Of a stretch of 64,000 nucleotides of DNA, positions 18,333 through 26,601 are shown one piece after another (the stretch's first letter is position 1; the number at the start of each line of letters is the position of its first letter). A model generated the notes under the pieces. That model made no database searches, had not been told where the DNA came from, and worked only from the letters and a program-made list of their open reading frames with translations. Source of the DNA: Agrobacterium albertimagni AOL15 (lineage in GTDB: Bacteria > Pseudomonadota > Alphaproteobacteria > Rhizobiales > Rhizobiaceae); contig NZ_ALJF01000011.1 in assembly GCF_000300855.1 (NCBI RefSeq), positions 62,001-126,000 on the forward strand, written 5' to 3'. The translations under genes were made by a program, and so were the position numbers.

Positions 18333-19535
18333 TCAGATCCGACGGAAGCGGTTGGCAAGATCGATCGCCTGTTTCTGCTGTTCTTCGTTGAGCCCCAGAT
18401 AGAAGTCCTCCAGCGCCGGGTCCTTGAGCCCCGCACGGCGCGACAGCACATACCACTTGGCGGCTTCGACCGGATTGGGGCCGGTGCCGAGCGCATTGAT
18501 ATAGAGATGGGCGATGCGGTTCTGGGCAACCACGTTGCCGCGCGCAGCCGCGATGGAAAGCCAGCGATAGCCGGCCTCGTAATCACGAGGGCCGTTATAG
18601 CCGTTGACCAGCCATAGCCCCATGTCGAGTTGCGCGGTGTCGAAACCGGCGCGAGCCGCCCGCATCATCCATTCGCGAGCCCGCGCCTTCTTTTCCGGCG
18701 GCACGTCCTTCAACGCGGAATAGACCTGCGCCAGCGCATATTGCGCATCGGCAATCCCCTGCTCGGCAGCCTTTTCGTAATAGGGCATGGCGGCGGTCAG
18801 GCCGCGTACGCCGGGCGTGCCCGACACCAGGATCTGCGCCCAGTTGAACTGCGCCGAGGCATTGCCGGCATCGGCCGCGCGCCGCATGTAATCATCGGCC
18901 TTGGCTCTGTCCTGCGTCACTTCGCGCCCCTCCATCAGGAGAAGCGCGTATTTGAACATGGCGGAAGGATCGCCGCCCTGGGCAGCCTGACCATACCAGA
19001 AGGCAGCGCCTTTCAGGTCACGCTTGACGCCGAGCCCGCGCGACATGATTTCCGCAAGCAGTGTCTGGGCAGCCGGATCCCCAAGCTGGGCGCGCGGCAG
19101 CGCCTTGTCGACGGCCGTCAGGAACAATCCGCGCTGGAAAGCGCCATAGGCCTCGTCGGGCTTTCCATCATAGGGCTTTTCCGGCGGCAGTTCCGGCAGC
19201 GGTGCGCCCATGCGCAGGTAGATATTGATGCCCTGCAACTCGTCCGGCTTATCGTCCGCGGTCGGCTTGGCGCCCTTTGTCACAGGCGGCAGGGAATCCC
19301 GGTCACCGCGATCAAGCGTATTGGCGTCGCCCGTGCTGCTGCTGGGCCGTGCCCCGCGTTCGATCTCGCCTGCTTCATCGGGATCGGCCGGCAGGATGGC
19401 CGGCGCATCGCCGATCTCCAGACCATCCTCGCCCTCTTGACCGATGGCCGGGCTGGCCAAGGCAAGGCATGCCCCGGCGAGCACGGCGAGAATCAGGCGA
19501 TGATGGGACGAGATTGAACGCATCAGGCGGTTCAA
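18333..19535 (-). CDS. secreted Sel1-repeat protein
   Basis: 400-aa protein with an N-terminal signal peptide (RLILAVLAGACLALASPAIG, likely cut after AIGQ), a variable acidic linker (about 35-130) and then at least five Sel1-type TPR repeats such as PAAQTLLAEIMSRGLGVKRDLKGAAFWYGQAA and ADAQYALAQVYS. Such repeats mediate protein-protein contacts; the periplasmic ExoR of rhizobia is a related but shorter Sel1 protein. The start overlaps the stop of the upstream ThiE-like gene by 4 bp, so the two are translated together. Partner unknown. Confidence 0.85.
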   Translation of the reverse strand: MNRLMRSISSHHRLILAVLAGACLALASPAIGQEGEDGLEIGDAPAILPADPDEAGEIERGARPSSSTGDANTLDRGDRDSLPPVTKGAKPTADDKPDELQGINIYLRMGAPLPELPPEKPYDGKPDEAYGAFQRGLFLTAVDKALPRAQLGDPAAQTLLAEIMSRGLGVKRDLKGAAFWYGQAAQGGDPSAMFKYALLLMEGREVTQDRAKADDYMRRAADAGNASAQFNWAQILVSGTPGVRGLTAAMPYYEKAAEQGIADAQYALAQVYSALKDVPPEKKARAREWMMRAARAGFDTAQLDMGLWLVNGYNGPRDYEAGYRWLSIAAARGNVVAQNRIAHLYINALGTGPNPVEAAKWYVLSRRAGLKDPALEDFYLGLNEEQQKQAIDLANRFRRI

Positions 19536-20179
19536 TCTTCAAACCGTGGCGCTTTTTCGTCAAGCTCGGCATTGACCCGGGTCACAATCGCGGCAGCTTG
19601 TGCCGGATCGGCAAAGACGGCCTTGCCCAGCGCCACGAATTCCACGCCGCTTTCGGCAACGACGACGGCCGAAGAGGGATCGGCTCCGCCCATGACGATG
19701 GCCGGGATCTCGATCATCGACGACCACCATTCGCCGAGCGCGACATTCTTCGAATGCGCCTCCGGCTTGATGTCCCCGTCGAGTTTGCCGAAAAAGATAT
19801 AGTCAGGCTGGATCTCGCCCATTTCCAGCGCATGGTGGCGGTCCATGGCATTGCCACCGCCGACGATCAGCTTCGGCGCATGCTTCTCGACGGCCTCGGC
19901 AAGCGCTTCGGCATTGCCGCTGACATGCAGTCCATCCGCCTTCACCCGACCCGCGACGCGACTGTTGTCGACGACGAGCGCTGCGGCACCCGCCTCCTGG
20001 ATCACTGGAACCAGCATCTCGGCATGCTTCTGGAAGACGGTGTCGTCGAGCCCGTATTGCGGGATGATCACCGATGCGACATCGCCGCCGCGCAGCGCAT
20101 TGCCGAGCACTTCGGCGCGCTCGGCGGGATCCGCCATATCGGGAACGATGAGGACCAGGCGGCAGCGATTATCGATCAT
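19532..20179 (-). CDS. thiamine phosphate synthase family protein (ThiE-like)
   Basis: TMP-TENI fold protein, 215 aa from ATG 20179. Features include RCRLVLIVPD at strand 1, AAALVVDNSRVAGRVKADGLHVS (the ThiE-type region binding the pyrimidine/phosphate) and IVMGGADPSSAVVVAESGVEFVALGKAVF near the end. Expected reaction: joining HMP-diphosphate and thiazole phosphate. It is not beside other thi genes and no TPP riboswitch is seen, so it may be a paralog with another role. The frame extends to a TTG at 20245 (237 aa); I prefer 20179 because of GGAAA upstream and normal family length. Confidence 0.75.
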   Translation of the reverse strand: MIDNRCRLVLIVPDMADPAERAEVLGNALRGGDVASVIIPQYGLDDTVFQKHAEMLVPVIQEAGAAALVVDNSRVAGRVKADGLHVSGNAEALAEAVEKHAPKLIVGGGNAMDRHHALEMGEIQPDYIFFGKLDGDIKPEAHSKNVALGEWWSSMIEIPAIVMGGADPSSAVVVAESGVEFVALGKAVFADPAQAAAIVTRVNAELDEKAPRFED

Positions 20180-20283
20180 GCGCGGTGTTTCCGTGTGCGG
20201 GACAGGTCCGTTTCTCAGGATTTCGTCCTCGTTTTCTCTAGACAAATCCGATAGACCGCTCTTCCGAAAGGATCAACCGCGCA

Positions 20284-21060
20284 ATGCTGACAGACCCGAA
20301 CTTCTATGCCGTCGCCATTCCCGCTGTTGCCCTTGTCGGCCTGTCGAAAGGCGGCCTTGGCGGCGCTTTTGCGCTGATCGGCGTGCCCCTCCTCGCCTTC
20401 GCCGTACCGCCGATGCAGGCCGCCGCCATCTTCCTGCCGATCCTTCTCGTCATGGACGCCGTCGCACTCTGGGCCTGGCGGCATCACAACAATCGCGCGA
20501 CCCTCGTCGCCATGCTGCCGGGTGCCGTCATCGGCATCGGACTTGGCTGGGCGACATCGACCTATGTCTCGGCGGATGCGATGCGCCTGGTTCTCGGCGG
20601 CATCTCGATCGTCTTTTCGCTCAAATATTTCCTCGAAAGCTGGGCGGCCTACAAGGGACAGGAAACGGCCCCCGCAGCCCAGCGCCCTGTCGCCGGCTCC
20701 TTCTGGGGTTCACTCGCCGGTTATGCGAGCTTTGTTGCCCACGCCGGCGGGCCGCCCTTCCAGATCTATGTCCTGCCGCTGAAGCTCGATCCGCTGACCT
20801 ATACCGGCACCTCGACGCGCTTCTTCGCCATCCTCAACGCGATCAAGGTCATCCCCTATTTTGCGCTCGGAGAACTGGACGCGACCAATCTCAGCCTGTC
20901 GGCAGCCCTCTTGCCCATCGCGCTGGTATCGACGCTCGCCGGAGCCCGCCTCGTGCATTACCTGAGACCGGCGATCTTCTACCCGTTGATGTACGGCATG
21001 GTCCTGATCGCCGGCAGCAAGCTGACCTGGGATGGCACCCGGGGGCTTTTCGGCATCTGA
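20284..21060 (+). CDS. TauE/SafE family sulfite or organic-anion exporter
   Basis: 258-aa inner-membrane protein with about eight helices and the TauE/SafE duplicated pattern. Visible are ALVGLSKGGLGGAFALIGVPLLAF (the GLxGxG-type N-terminal signature), ASFVAHAGGPPFQIYVLP (second-repeat HAGGP motif), and a final helix GMVLIAGSKLTWDG. Family members export sulfite, sulfoacetate or related anions. A small ArsR-type regulator follows 84 bp downstream on the same strand and may control it. It is divergent from the thiE-like gene. Confidence 0.88.
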   Translation: MLTDPNFYAVAIPAVALVGLSKGGLGGAFALIGVPLLAFAVPPMQAAAIFLPILLVMDAVALWAWRHHNNRATLVAMLPGAVIGIGLGWATSTYVSADAMRLVLGGISIVFSLKYFLESWAAYKGQETAPAAQRPVAGSFWGSLAGYASFVAHAGGPPFQIYVLPLKLDPLTYTGTSTRFFAILNAIKVIPYFALGELDATNLSLSAALLPIALVSTLAGARLVHYLRPAIFYPLMYGMVLIAGSKLTWDGTRGLFGI

Positions 21061-21144
21061 CGCGCGATTTCGTGTTCGGTCATGGCTTGTTGCAGCGCAC
21101 ATCGCCGCTTGCCGCGGAAGGGCCTTTGACATAACCTTTCCGTC

Positions 21145-21405
21145 ATGACGAACGCAGACCCGTTCATGGCGATCGCAGACCCGAACCGGCGGCATATCCT
21201 CGAGGATCTGCGTCGGGGGGAAAAGACCGTGAACGAACTTGCCGCGCAGCTGCCGATCAGCCGCCCTGCGGTCTCGCAACATCTGAAAGCATTGCTCGAT
21301 AGCGGCCTCGTCGATGTCCGCTCGGAAGGCACGCGGCGGATCTATGTGATCAATCGCCCGGGCTTCGACCGCATGAACATGTGGCTCGACCAGTTCTGGT
21401 CCTGA
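21145..21405 (+). CDS. ArsR-type winged-helix regulator
   Basis: 86-aa DNA-binding protein starting DPFMAIADPNRRHILEDLRRGEKTVNELA, with recognition helix SRPAVSQHLKALLDSGLV and wing DVRSEGTRRIYVI, typical of ArsR/SmtB. It has no cysteine, so a thiol- or classic metal-sensing mechanism, including BigR-type persulfide sensing, is not supported; the ligand is unknown. Normal short family length. Downstream there is only a terminator oriented for the opposite strand. Confidence 0.85.
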   Translation: MTNADPFMAIADPNRRHILEDLRRGEKTVNELAAQLPISRPAVSQHLKALLDSGLVDVRSEGTRRIYVINRPGFDRMNMWLDQFWS

Positions 21406-21430
21406 ACCTCAAGAAACAGTCATCAAGGCA

Positions 21431-21465
21431 AAACAAAAGCCCCGAAGTCGATTGAACTCCGGGGC
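21431..21465 (-). terminator. terminator for the DUF465 gene on the minus strand
   Basis: 10-bp stem (GCCCCGAAGT / ACTCCGGGGC, one mismatch) with TTTTGTTT on the minus-strand side and no T run on the plus strand; hence oriented for the gene at 21550-21726. Confidence 0.7.
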
Positions 21466-21549
21466 CGAGGGTGGTGTCGTGGCTGCTTCATGAAAACATC
21501 GGGATCGGTCTTTGGGTCCGCCAGATCCCGGCGCAGCCGGAAGGTGATA

Positions 21550-21726
21550 TCAGTGGCGTGTGGAGGCCCTCAGGCGTTCCATTTCATCCTTGAGGCGCAG
21601 TTTCAGGCGCTTCAGCTCGGCAATGTGCCGGTCATCAACGGAGGGAGATGCAAGCGCGTCATGGAGTTGATCCTCCAGGGCTCCATGCTTCTTCTGCAGC
21701 GATTCAAGATGAGCCTGTATGGTCAT
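21550..21726 (-). CDS. DUF465 (YdcH-like) small protein
   Basis: 58-residue gene read directly from the minus strand. The product begins MTIQAHLESLQKKHGALEDQ, continues LHDALASPSVDDRHIAELKR and ends LKLRLKDEMERLRASTRH. The LExLxxKHxxLExxI-like start and the terminal LKxxKLxLKDEIxxL helix are the DUF465/YdcH pattern, an antiparallel helical hairpin. Its stop is followed by a minus-strand terminator at 21431-21465, which supports a real transcript. Function unknown. A second DUF465 gene is transcribed divergently at 21961. Confidence 0.85.
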   Translation of the reverse strand: MTIQAHLESLQKKHGALEDQLHDALASPSVDDRHIAELKRLKLRLKDEMERLRASTRH

Positions 21727-21960
21727 TTGATGCGTCCTTCCTTATCGCCTACCTCCAGCCCTCATCCGCTGGAGTTTCAGGCTTTGCGAAGATAATGTGA
21801 CACGAGAAATGCGGTTTGTCGAAGGCGAATTGGCCGAAAACGACCTTGAAAATCGGAGACAAGGATAACTTCCCGTTACCGGTATTTGGTGATAGGAGCT
21901 TGCGCGAATCTTCGGGGCATCCTTAAAGGATGGGCCACACGGCGATAATGGGGAACAAGC

Positions 21961-22164
21961 ATGGCCGATCAGGAACAGGCCGACGTCAGGCTTTCGTTGG
22001 CACGGCTTCGCCAGGAACATGAAGACTATGACGCGGCGATCAATGCCATGATCACGACCGGCTGCGATGCCCTTCGGATTCAGCGCATGAAGAAGAAGAA
22101 ACTGTCCATCAAGGACAAGATCACCGCGCTGGAAGACCAGATCATTCCCGACATCATCGCCTGA
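21961..22164 (+). CDS. DUF465 (YdcH-like) small protein
   Basis: 67-aa protein, [20 protein letters not shown] followed by [26 protein letters not shown], the DUF465 signature with its lysine-rich KKKKLxLKDxI segment. Divergent from the DUF465 gene at 21550-21726 and 17 bp upstream of purE, so likely in the purEK transcript. Function unknown; the arrangement DUF465-purE-purK is common in rhizobia. Confidence 0.85.
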   Translation: MADQEQADVRLSLARLRQEHEDYDAAINAMITTGCDALRIQRMKKKKLSIKDKITALEDQIIPDIIA

Positions 22165-22181
22165 AGGCACAAGGATACGAG

Positions 22182-22682
22182 ATGACAGCTGAGTGCCCGC
22201 CCGTCGCCATCATTATGGGAAGCCAGTCCGACTGGGAGACCATGAAGAATGCCGCCGACACGCTCGACGCACTCGGCGTCTCCTATGAAGCCCGCATCGT
22301 TTCGGCACATCGCACGCCCGACCGCATGGTCGCCTTTGCCAAGGGCGCCCGCGACGAGGGCTTCAAGGTGATTGTTGCCGGCGCAGGCGGTGCTGCCCAT
22401 CTGCCGGGCATGGTCGCCTCGATGACCAATCTGCCCGTCTTCGGCGTGCCCGTTCAGTCGAAAACGATGTCCGGCCTCGACAGCCTCTATTCCATCGTCC
22501 AGATGCCCGCCGGCATTCCCGTGGGAACGCTGGCCATCGGCCGCGCTGGCGCCGTCAACGCCGCCCTGCTGGCCGCCCGCGTGCTTGCCGCCTTCGACGA
22601 AGAACTGGCCGATCGCCTCGACGAATGGGTCGAACGCCAGACGGCATCGGTCGCAGAATATCCCGTGGACGAGGCCCCATGA
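22182..22682 (+). CDS. purE: N5-carboxyaminoimidazole ribonucleotide mutase
   Basis: Class I PurE, 166 aa: converts N5-CAIR to CAIR in purine synthesis. The motif [12 protein letters not shown], the catalytic-region [20 protein letters not shown] and the [33 protein letters not shown] stretch are all conserved. Its TGA overlaps the ATG of purK (ATGA), so both are co-translated and supply successive steps. Confidence 0.98.
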   Translation: MTAECPPVAIIMGSQSDWETMKNAADTLDALGVSYEARIVSAHRTPDRMVAFAKGARDEGFKVIVAGAGGAAHLPGMVASMTNLPVFGVPVQSKTMSGLDSLYSIVQMPAGIPVGTLAIGRAGAVNAALLAARVLAAFDEELADRLDEWVERQTASVAEYPVDEAP

Positions 22683-23743
22683 CGATCCGCACCATCGGCA
22701 TCATCGGTGGCGGCCAGCTTGGTCGCATGCTGGCCATGTCCGCCGCCCGGCTGAATTTTCGCACCGTGATCCTCGAACCGCAGGCCGACAGCCCCGCTGC
22801 GCAGGTGGCCAACCAGCAGATCACGGCAGCCTATGACGATCCGGCAGCACTCACCGAGCTCGCCCGCCTCTGCGATGTCGTCACCTATGAATTCGAAAAC
22901 GTGCCCGTTTCGGCCGCCGAAACACTGGCTGCCAGCGTGCCGGTCTATCCGCCGCCGAAGGCACTCGAAGTTGCCCAGGACCGCGTCACGGAAAAGCGCT
23001 TCCTCAACGCATCCGGCATCGAAACCGCGCGCTTCCATGCCGTAGACAGCCAAGCCGACCTCGACGCCGCACTCGCTGACTTTGGCGGTGAAGGCGTGTT
23101 GAAGACCCGTCGCCTCGGTTACGATGGCAAGGGCCAGAAGGTCTATCGTAAGGGCGACAGCTCAGACGGCGGTTATGAGGCACTCGGCTCGGTACCGCTC
23201 ATTCTCGAAAGCTTCGTGCCCTTCGTTTGCGAGATCTCGATCATCGCCGCCCGCGGCACCGATGGCGAAGTCCGTTGCTACGACCCGACCGAGAATGTTC
23301 ATCGGGGCGGCATCCTGCACACATCGACCCAGCCCGCCGCGATCACGCAGGACACGGCCAAGGCCGCCCGCGAGGCCGCGACCAGGCTGCTGGACGCTCT
23401 GGGCTACGTCGGCGTCGTCGGCATGGAGTTCTTCGTGCTTAAAGACGGCAGCTTGATCGCCAACGAGATCGCGCCCCGCGTGCACAACTCCGGCCACTGG
23501 ACGGAGGCTGCCTGCATCGTCTCGCAGTTCGAGCAGCATATCCGCGCGGTTGCCTCTCTGTCGCTCGGCGATACCGTGCGCCACTCCGATTGCGTGATGA
23601 CGAATCTGATCGGCGACGACATCGATTCTGTCCCCGCCTGGCTCTCAAAGCCGAACGTGCTCGTCCATCTCTACGGCAAGACGGAAGCCCGCCCCGGCCG
23701 CAAGATGGGTCATGTGACCGAAATCCTGCCGTTTCGCGACTGA
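22679..23743 (+). CDS. purK: N5-carboxyaminoimidazole ribonucleotide synthase
   Basis: ATP-grasp enzyme of 354 aa that makes N5-CAIR from AIR, ATP and bicarbonate. Seen: [20 protein letters not shown] at the N-terminus, [20 protein letters not shown] (ATP-grasp loop), and the late [14 protein letters not shown] metal/ATP site. Start ATG 22679 overlaps the purE stop by 4 bp; the frame is open 54 bp further upstream but inside purE. Directly precedes the rpmJ leader. Confidence 0.98.
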   Translation: MTIRTIGIIGGGQLGRMLAMSAARLNFRTVILEPQADSPAAQVANQQITAAYDDPAALTELARLCDVVTYEFENVPVSAAETLAASVPVYPPPKALEVAQDRVTEKRFLNASGIETARFHAVDSQADLDAALADFGGEGVLKTRRLGYDGKGQKVYRKGDSSDGGYEALGSVPLILESFVPFVCEISIIAARGTDGEVRCYDPTENVHRGGILHTSTQPAAITQDTAKAAREAATRLLDALGYVGVVGMEFFVLKDGSLIANEIAPRVHNSGHWTEAACIVSQFEQHIRAVASLSLGDTVRHSDCVMTNLIGDDIDSVPAWLSKPNVLVHLYGKTEARPGRKMGHVTEILPFRD

Positions 23744-23792
23744 TTTTCCCGGTTTTTTAGCAGGATGCGTCCCGCATTTTCGGCCGGAGATG

Positions 23793-23821
23793 TTGACACG
23801 GCGGCCTCCCTCGGGCTAATT
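23793..23821 (+). promoter_or_regulatory. sigma-70-type promoter for rpmJ
   Basis: TTGACA (23793-23798), 17-bp spacer, CTAATT (23816-23821). The -35 is a consensus hexamer; the -10 is weaker. Transcripts would carry the hairpin at 23840-23857 in their 5' leader. Confidence 0.5.
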
Positions 23822-23839
23822 GCCGCCAACTCTTCAGGG

Positions 23840-23861
23840 GCGCGCCCAGCGGCGCGCTTTT
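23840..23861 (+). terminator. hairpin with T run between purK and rpmJ
   Basis: GCGCGCC / GGCGCGC 7-bp stem, CAGC loop and TTTT. It can terminate purEK transcripts or, because it lies just behind the predicted rpmJ promoter, act as an attenuator-like leader element. Confidence 0.6.
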
Positions 23862-23921
23862 GATTGTTTGAACACAGTGGGTGAATGACACATTCCCCGA
23901 CAATCGTTGTGGACCAGAAAA

Positions 23922-24047
23922 ATGAAGATCAAGAACTCGCTGAAAGCGCTTAAGGCCCGTCATCGCGACAACCGTCTGGTTCGCCGCAAGGGCCGTATCT
24001 ACATCATCAACAAGCAGAACCCGCGCTTCAAGGCTCGCCAGGGCTGA
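23922..24047 (+). CDS. rpmJ: 50S ribosomal protein L36 (Cys-free form)
   Basis: 41-aa very basic ribosomal protein beginning [20 protein letters not shown] and ending [17 protein letters not shown] ([13 protein letters not shown]). There is no cysteine, so this is the zinc-independent type with the small C-terminal extension usual in alphaproteobacteria. ATG 23922 lies about 100 bp downstream of a promoter and 61 bp after a hairpin. Confidence 0.96.
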   Translation: MKIKNSLKALKARHRDNRLVRRKGRIYIINKQNPRFKARQG

Positions 24048-24158
24048 TGCCCCGGGATCTCAGGATCCCATGAGCCGGACGGACTGCCCGCCGCATGCGG
24101 CGTGTTGATATCGGAAATTTGAGTTTGAAAGACGGCGCTGAGGGACTACCTTCCCTGC

Positions 24159-24794
24159 ATGCGCCGTTTTTCTTTGCGACTCGCCCTCACCCTCCCGCTT
24201 CTGCCCGCCCTGCTCTTTGCAGGCACCGTCGCCGCACAGGCGCCGGAAGAGCAAGGTGGCACGCAGGCAACTGAGATGCCTGTCGAACAGATCCCACTCA
24301 GGCCGCCAGCCAAGCCGAAGACGGTCGATGATCTGCTCGCCGAACTCAAACGAGAGCGCAATCCGCAGGCGGCCCGGCAGATTGCCAATTCCACGATGGC
24401 GACCTGGAGCGAGTCCTCCAGCCCGACGATCAATCTTCTGATGCAATGGTCCGCTAAGGCCGCCGCGGAAAAACGCAACGCGGCTGCCCTCGATTTCATT
24501 GATCAGGCCATCACCCTGAAGCCCGATTTCGTCGGCGCCTGGAATCAGCGCGCCACGCTGCATTTCACCATGGGCAACTACAAGAAGTCCGTCTCCGACA
24601 TCGAAAAGGTGCTGGAGCTGGAGCCCCGACACTTCGGCGCCATCGCCGGCCTTGCCGGCATTCTCACCGAACGCGGCAGCAAGGATGCGGCACTGAAGGC
24701 CTGGGAACGCTATCTCGAAGTCTTCCCCGCCGACCGCGAGGCACAGGAGATTGTCGCCAAGCTGTCCGAAGAACTGGCTGGCCAGCGGACGTAA
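24159..24794 (+). CDS. periplasmic TPR-repeat protein
   Basis: 211-aa protein with a signal peptide (LRLALTLPLLPALLFAGTVAAQA, cleavage near AAQA), a proline-rich linker and about three tetratricopeptide repeats, for example AAEKRNAAALDFIDQAITLKPDFVGAWNQRA and YKKSVSDIEKVLELEPRHFGAIAGLAGIL. It should be a periplasmic scaffold; the partner is not evident from the neighbours (rpmJ upstream, toxin-antitoxin remnant convergent downstream). Confidence 0.85.
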   Translation: MRRFSLRLALTLPLLPALLFAGTVAAQAPEEQGGTQATEMPVEQIPLRPPAKPKTVDDLLAELKRERNPQAARQIANSTMATWSESSSPTINLLMQWSAKAAAEKRNAAALDFIDQAITLKPDFVGAWNQRATLHFTMGNYKKSVSDIEKVLELEPRHFGAIAGLAGILTERGSKDAALKAWERYLEVFPADREAQEIVAKLSEELAGQRT

Positions 24795-24821
24795 GTTAGC
24801 CAAACCCGCGGCGGCACCCGC

Positions 24822-25091
24822 TCAGGCAACCACCTTCGCCACGAGATCGGGATGTTTGCCAATCACCCGCACGTAGGCGATCGCAAAATCAGGCGGCGTT
24901 GCCCTCGCCTGTTCCCAGTCGCGGAGCGTTCCCACAGGCACGCGAAATCGAGACGCGAACTCCGTTTGCGACAAACCAAGGGCCGTGCGGGTGCGGCGGA
25001 TCAATCGCGAACGCTGCGCACGGTCTAGCGCCTCCGCCGAGACGTCAAAGTCCTCATTGTCGTTCGGATCAGCCGGTATCACGATAGGCAC
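24822..25091 (-). CDS. helix-turn-helix antitoxin of a BrnT-type module
   Basis: 89-aa XRE-type DNA-binding protein from GTG 25091, with ALDRAQRSRLIRRTRTALGLSQTEFASRFRVPVGTLRDWEQARATP as helix-turn-helix. AAGGAG 6 nt upstream supports the GTG. The start overlaps the 3' end of the BrnT-type reading frame by about 20 bp, the usual toxin-first operon with translational coupling. It would bind the toxin and repress the operon. Intact, whereas its toxin gene is frameshifted. Confidence 0.8.
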   Translation of the reverse strand: MPIVIPADPNDNEDFDVSAEALDRAQRSRLIRRTRTALGLSQTEFASRFRVPVGTLRDWEQARATPPDFAIAYVRVIGKHPDLVAKVVA

Positions 25092-25340
25092 GCTCTTCTC
25101 CTTGATTGCTTCGCCGGACCGAGATGAAACGTGGTTCCTGCCCGCGCCACACAAACACTCCGGTAAACAGCTTCTCTTCGACTCGACCGATCACATTGTA
25201 CCTGTCCTCACCGTCGCGTTCGCGTATGGACGGGACAACGAGATGATTGAGATCGTCGAAATACGATCTCCAAATGCCAGCGAAACACCATGTTTCGCCG
25301 TATTGATCTGGTTCTTCTCCGGATCGAACCATTCAGCCAT
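25069..25340 (-). pseudogene. brnT: brnT-type toxin gene, frameshifted
   Basis: From ATG 25340 the frame reads MAEWFDPEKNQINTAKHGVS, the classic BrnT start (WDxxKxxxNxxKHGV), then runs out of register. The +1 frame resumes with FDDLNHLVVPSIRERDGEDRYNVIGRVEEKLFTGVFVWRGQEPRFISVRRSNQGEERAYR, the BrnT core and its ISARR-like end. One extra T in the run at 25259-25261 (minus strand TTT) would rejoin them into a normal 90-aa toxin. BrnT is a RelE-fold ribonuclease. Either a genuine inactivation or a homopolymer sequencing error. Confidence 0.75.
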
Positions 25341-25457
25341 ACCCGACTATACGGATATCCCGTACACCACACAAGACTTGTGCGAGGAACAGGAGGCGGG
25401 CCGCGCATGTCATCTTGACGAACGGCACAGCCGCACGATCTTGTTGCCATATCGTCC

Positions 25458-26543
25458 ATGCCGGAAGCTTCGCTCTTGCTCCTCCCCCGTATCGGTTTCG
25501 TCTTGCTCGTGATCCTCCTCGTCCTCATCTCCGTGCTCGCGGCGCTCGCCATTGCCACGCAACTCCGTGCCCGCGCCATTGAGGCGAAGATACCGAACAT
25601 CGGTGAGCTCATCGATATCGGCGGCTTTCGTCTGAACGCCCTTCACGTGCCCGCAAGCCCTGAAGCCGACCTGCCGCCGATCGTGTTCATCCATGGCGCC
25701 TCCGGCAACCTGAGGGACCAGGCGGGGGCCTTCCTGGAGACTTTGCGTGGCCGCGCCGAGCTTCTCTTCGTCGATCGGCCGGGACACGGCTATTCGGAGC
25801 GCGGCGGGCCAGAGAACGACACGCCGGACGGACAGGCCAACGCGATTGCGCGGCTGATGGAGAACAAGGGCATCGAGCGGGCAATCATCGTCGGCCACTC
25901 TTTCGGCGGCGCGATCACCGCGAGTTTCGGCGTGCTGCATCCGGATAAGGTGGAAGGGCTCGTCTTCCTGGCGGCTGCCACCCATCCCTGGCCGGGCGGC
26001 GTCGACTGGTATTACCACCTCGCCTCTGCCCCGGTGATCGGACCGATCTTCTGTCAAACGCTGGCGCTCCATGCCGGCATGATGCGGATCACAGCCGCGA
26101 CCGACCACGTCTTCGCCCCCAATCCACGTCCGGAAACCTATGTCGAGGACACCGGGCCGGCACTCGTCCTGCGTCCCTCCACCTTCCGCTCGAATGCCAG
26201 GGACGTCGCCGGCCTGCATGCCTATGTGACCGGCTTTGCCCCGCGCTACCGCGAGATCGACAAGCCGACGGTTATCATCACCGGCGACAGCGATGAGATC
26301 GTGCTGGAGGAGATCCATTCGAAGGGCCTCGCCCGCGATATTGCAGGCTCTGAACTCGTCTGGATTGCCGGCCTCGGGCACAAGCCGGACTATATCGTGA
26401 CGGAAATCGTCATCACGGCCCTGGAAAAGATCGCGGGCAAAGAGCGCGACCTTCAGGCCATGGCGCGCGCGGTCGAGCCTCGACTCGCGGCCACTCGGGT
26501 GGAGCCAGTAGGTTCCGCCCCTTCCCTTCAGGCAGGCCAATAA
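25458..26543 (+). CDS. membrane-anchored alpha/beta hydrolase
   Basis: 361-aa hydrolase with one N-terminal transmembrane helix (LLLPRIGFVLLVILLVLISVLAALA), so probably anchored in the inner membrane. The oxyanion region VFIHGASGN, the nucleophile elbow VGHSFGG (Ser), a late Asp in TGDSDEIV and a His in GLGHKPDY form a full triad. Family proteins include esterases, epoxide hydrolases and haloperoxidase-like enzymes; the substrate is unknown. A bidirectional terminator separates it from convergent pyk. Confidence 0.87.
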   Translation: MPEASLLLLPRIGFVLLVILLVLISVLAALAIATQLRARAIEAKIPNIGELIDIGGFRLNALHVPASPEADLPPIVFIHGASGNLRDQAGAFLETLRGRAELLFVDRPGHGYSERGGPENDTPDGQANAIARLMENKGIERAIIVGHSFGGAITASFGVLHPDKVEGLVFLAAATHPWPGGVDWYYHLASAPVIGPIFCQTLALHAGMMRITAATDHVFAPNPRPETYVEDTGPALVLRPSTFRSNARDVAGLHAYVTGFAPRYREIDKPTVIITGDSDEIVLEEIHSKGLARDIAGSELVWIAGLGHKPDYIVTEIVITALEKIAGKERDLQAMARAVEPRLAATRVEPVGSAPSLQAGQ

Positions 26544-26551
26544 TTCCCCAT

Positions 26552-26580
26552 AAAAAAAGCCGCCCCGAAGGCGGCTTTTT
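26552..26580. terminator. bidirectional terminator, hydrolase / pyk
   Basis: AAAAAAAGCCGCC and GGCGGCTTTTT arms around CCGAA; effective on both strands for the convergent genes. Confidence 0.92.
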
Positions 26581-26601
26581 CGGATCAAGGATGCGGTTGG
26601 C

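Noticed and set aside
20180..20283. TPP riboswitch upstream of the ThiE-like gene
   Set aside because: The gap is only about 100 bp and no CTGAGA or ACCTGATCTGG-like core is visible.
20284..21405. BigR-type sulfide-sensing operon (TauE + ArsR)
   Set aside because: The ArsR-type protein has no cysteines and no persulfide dioxygenase gene follows.
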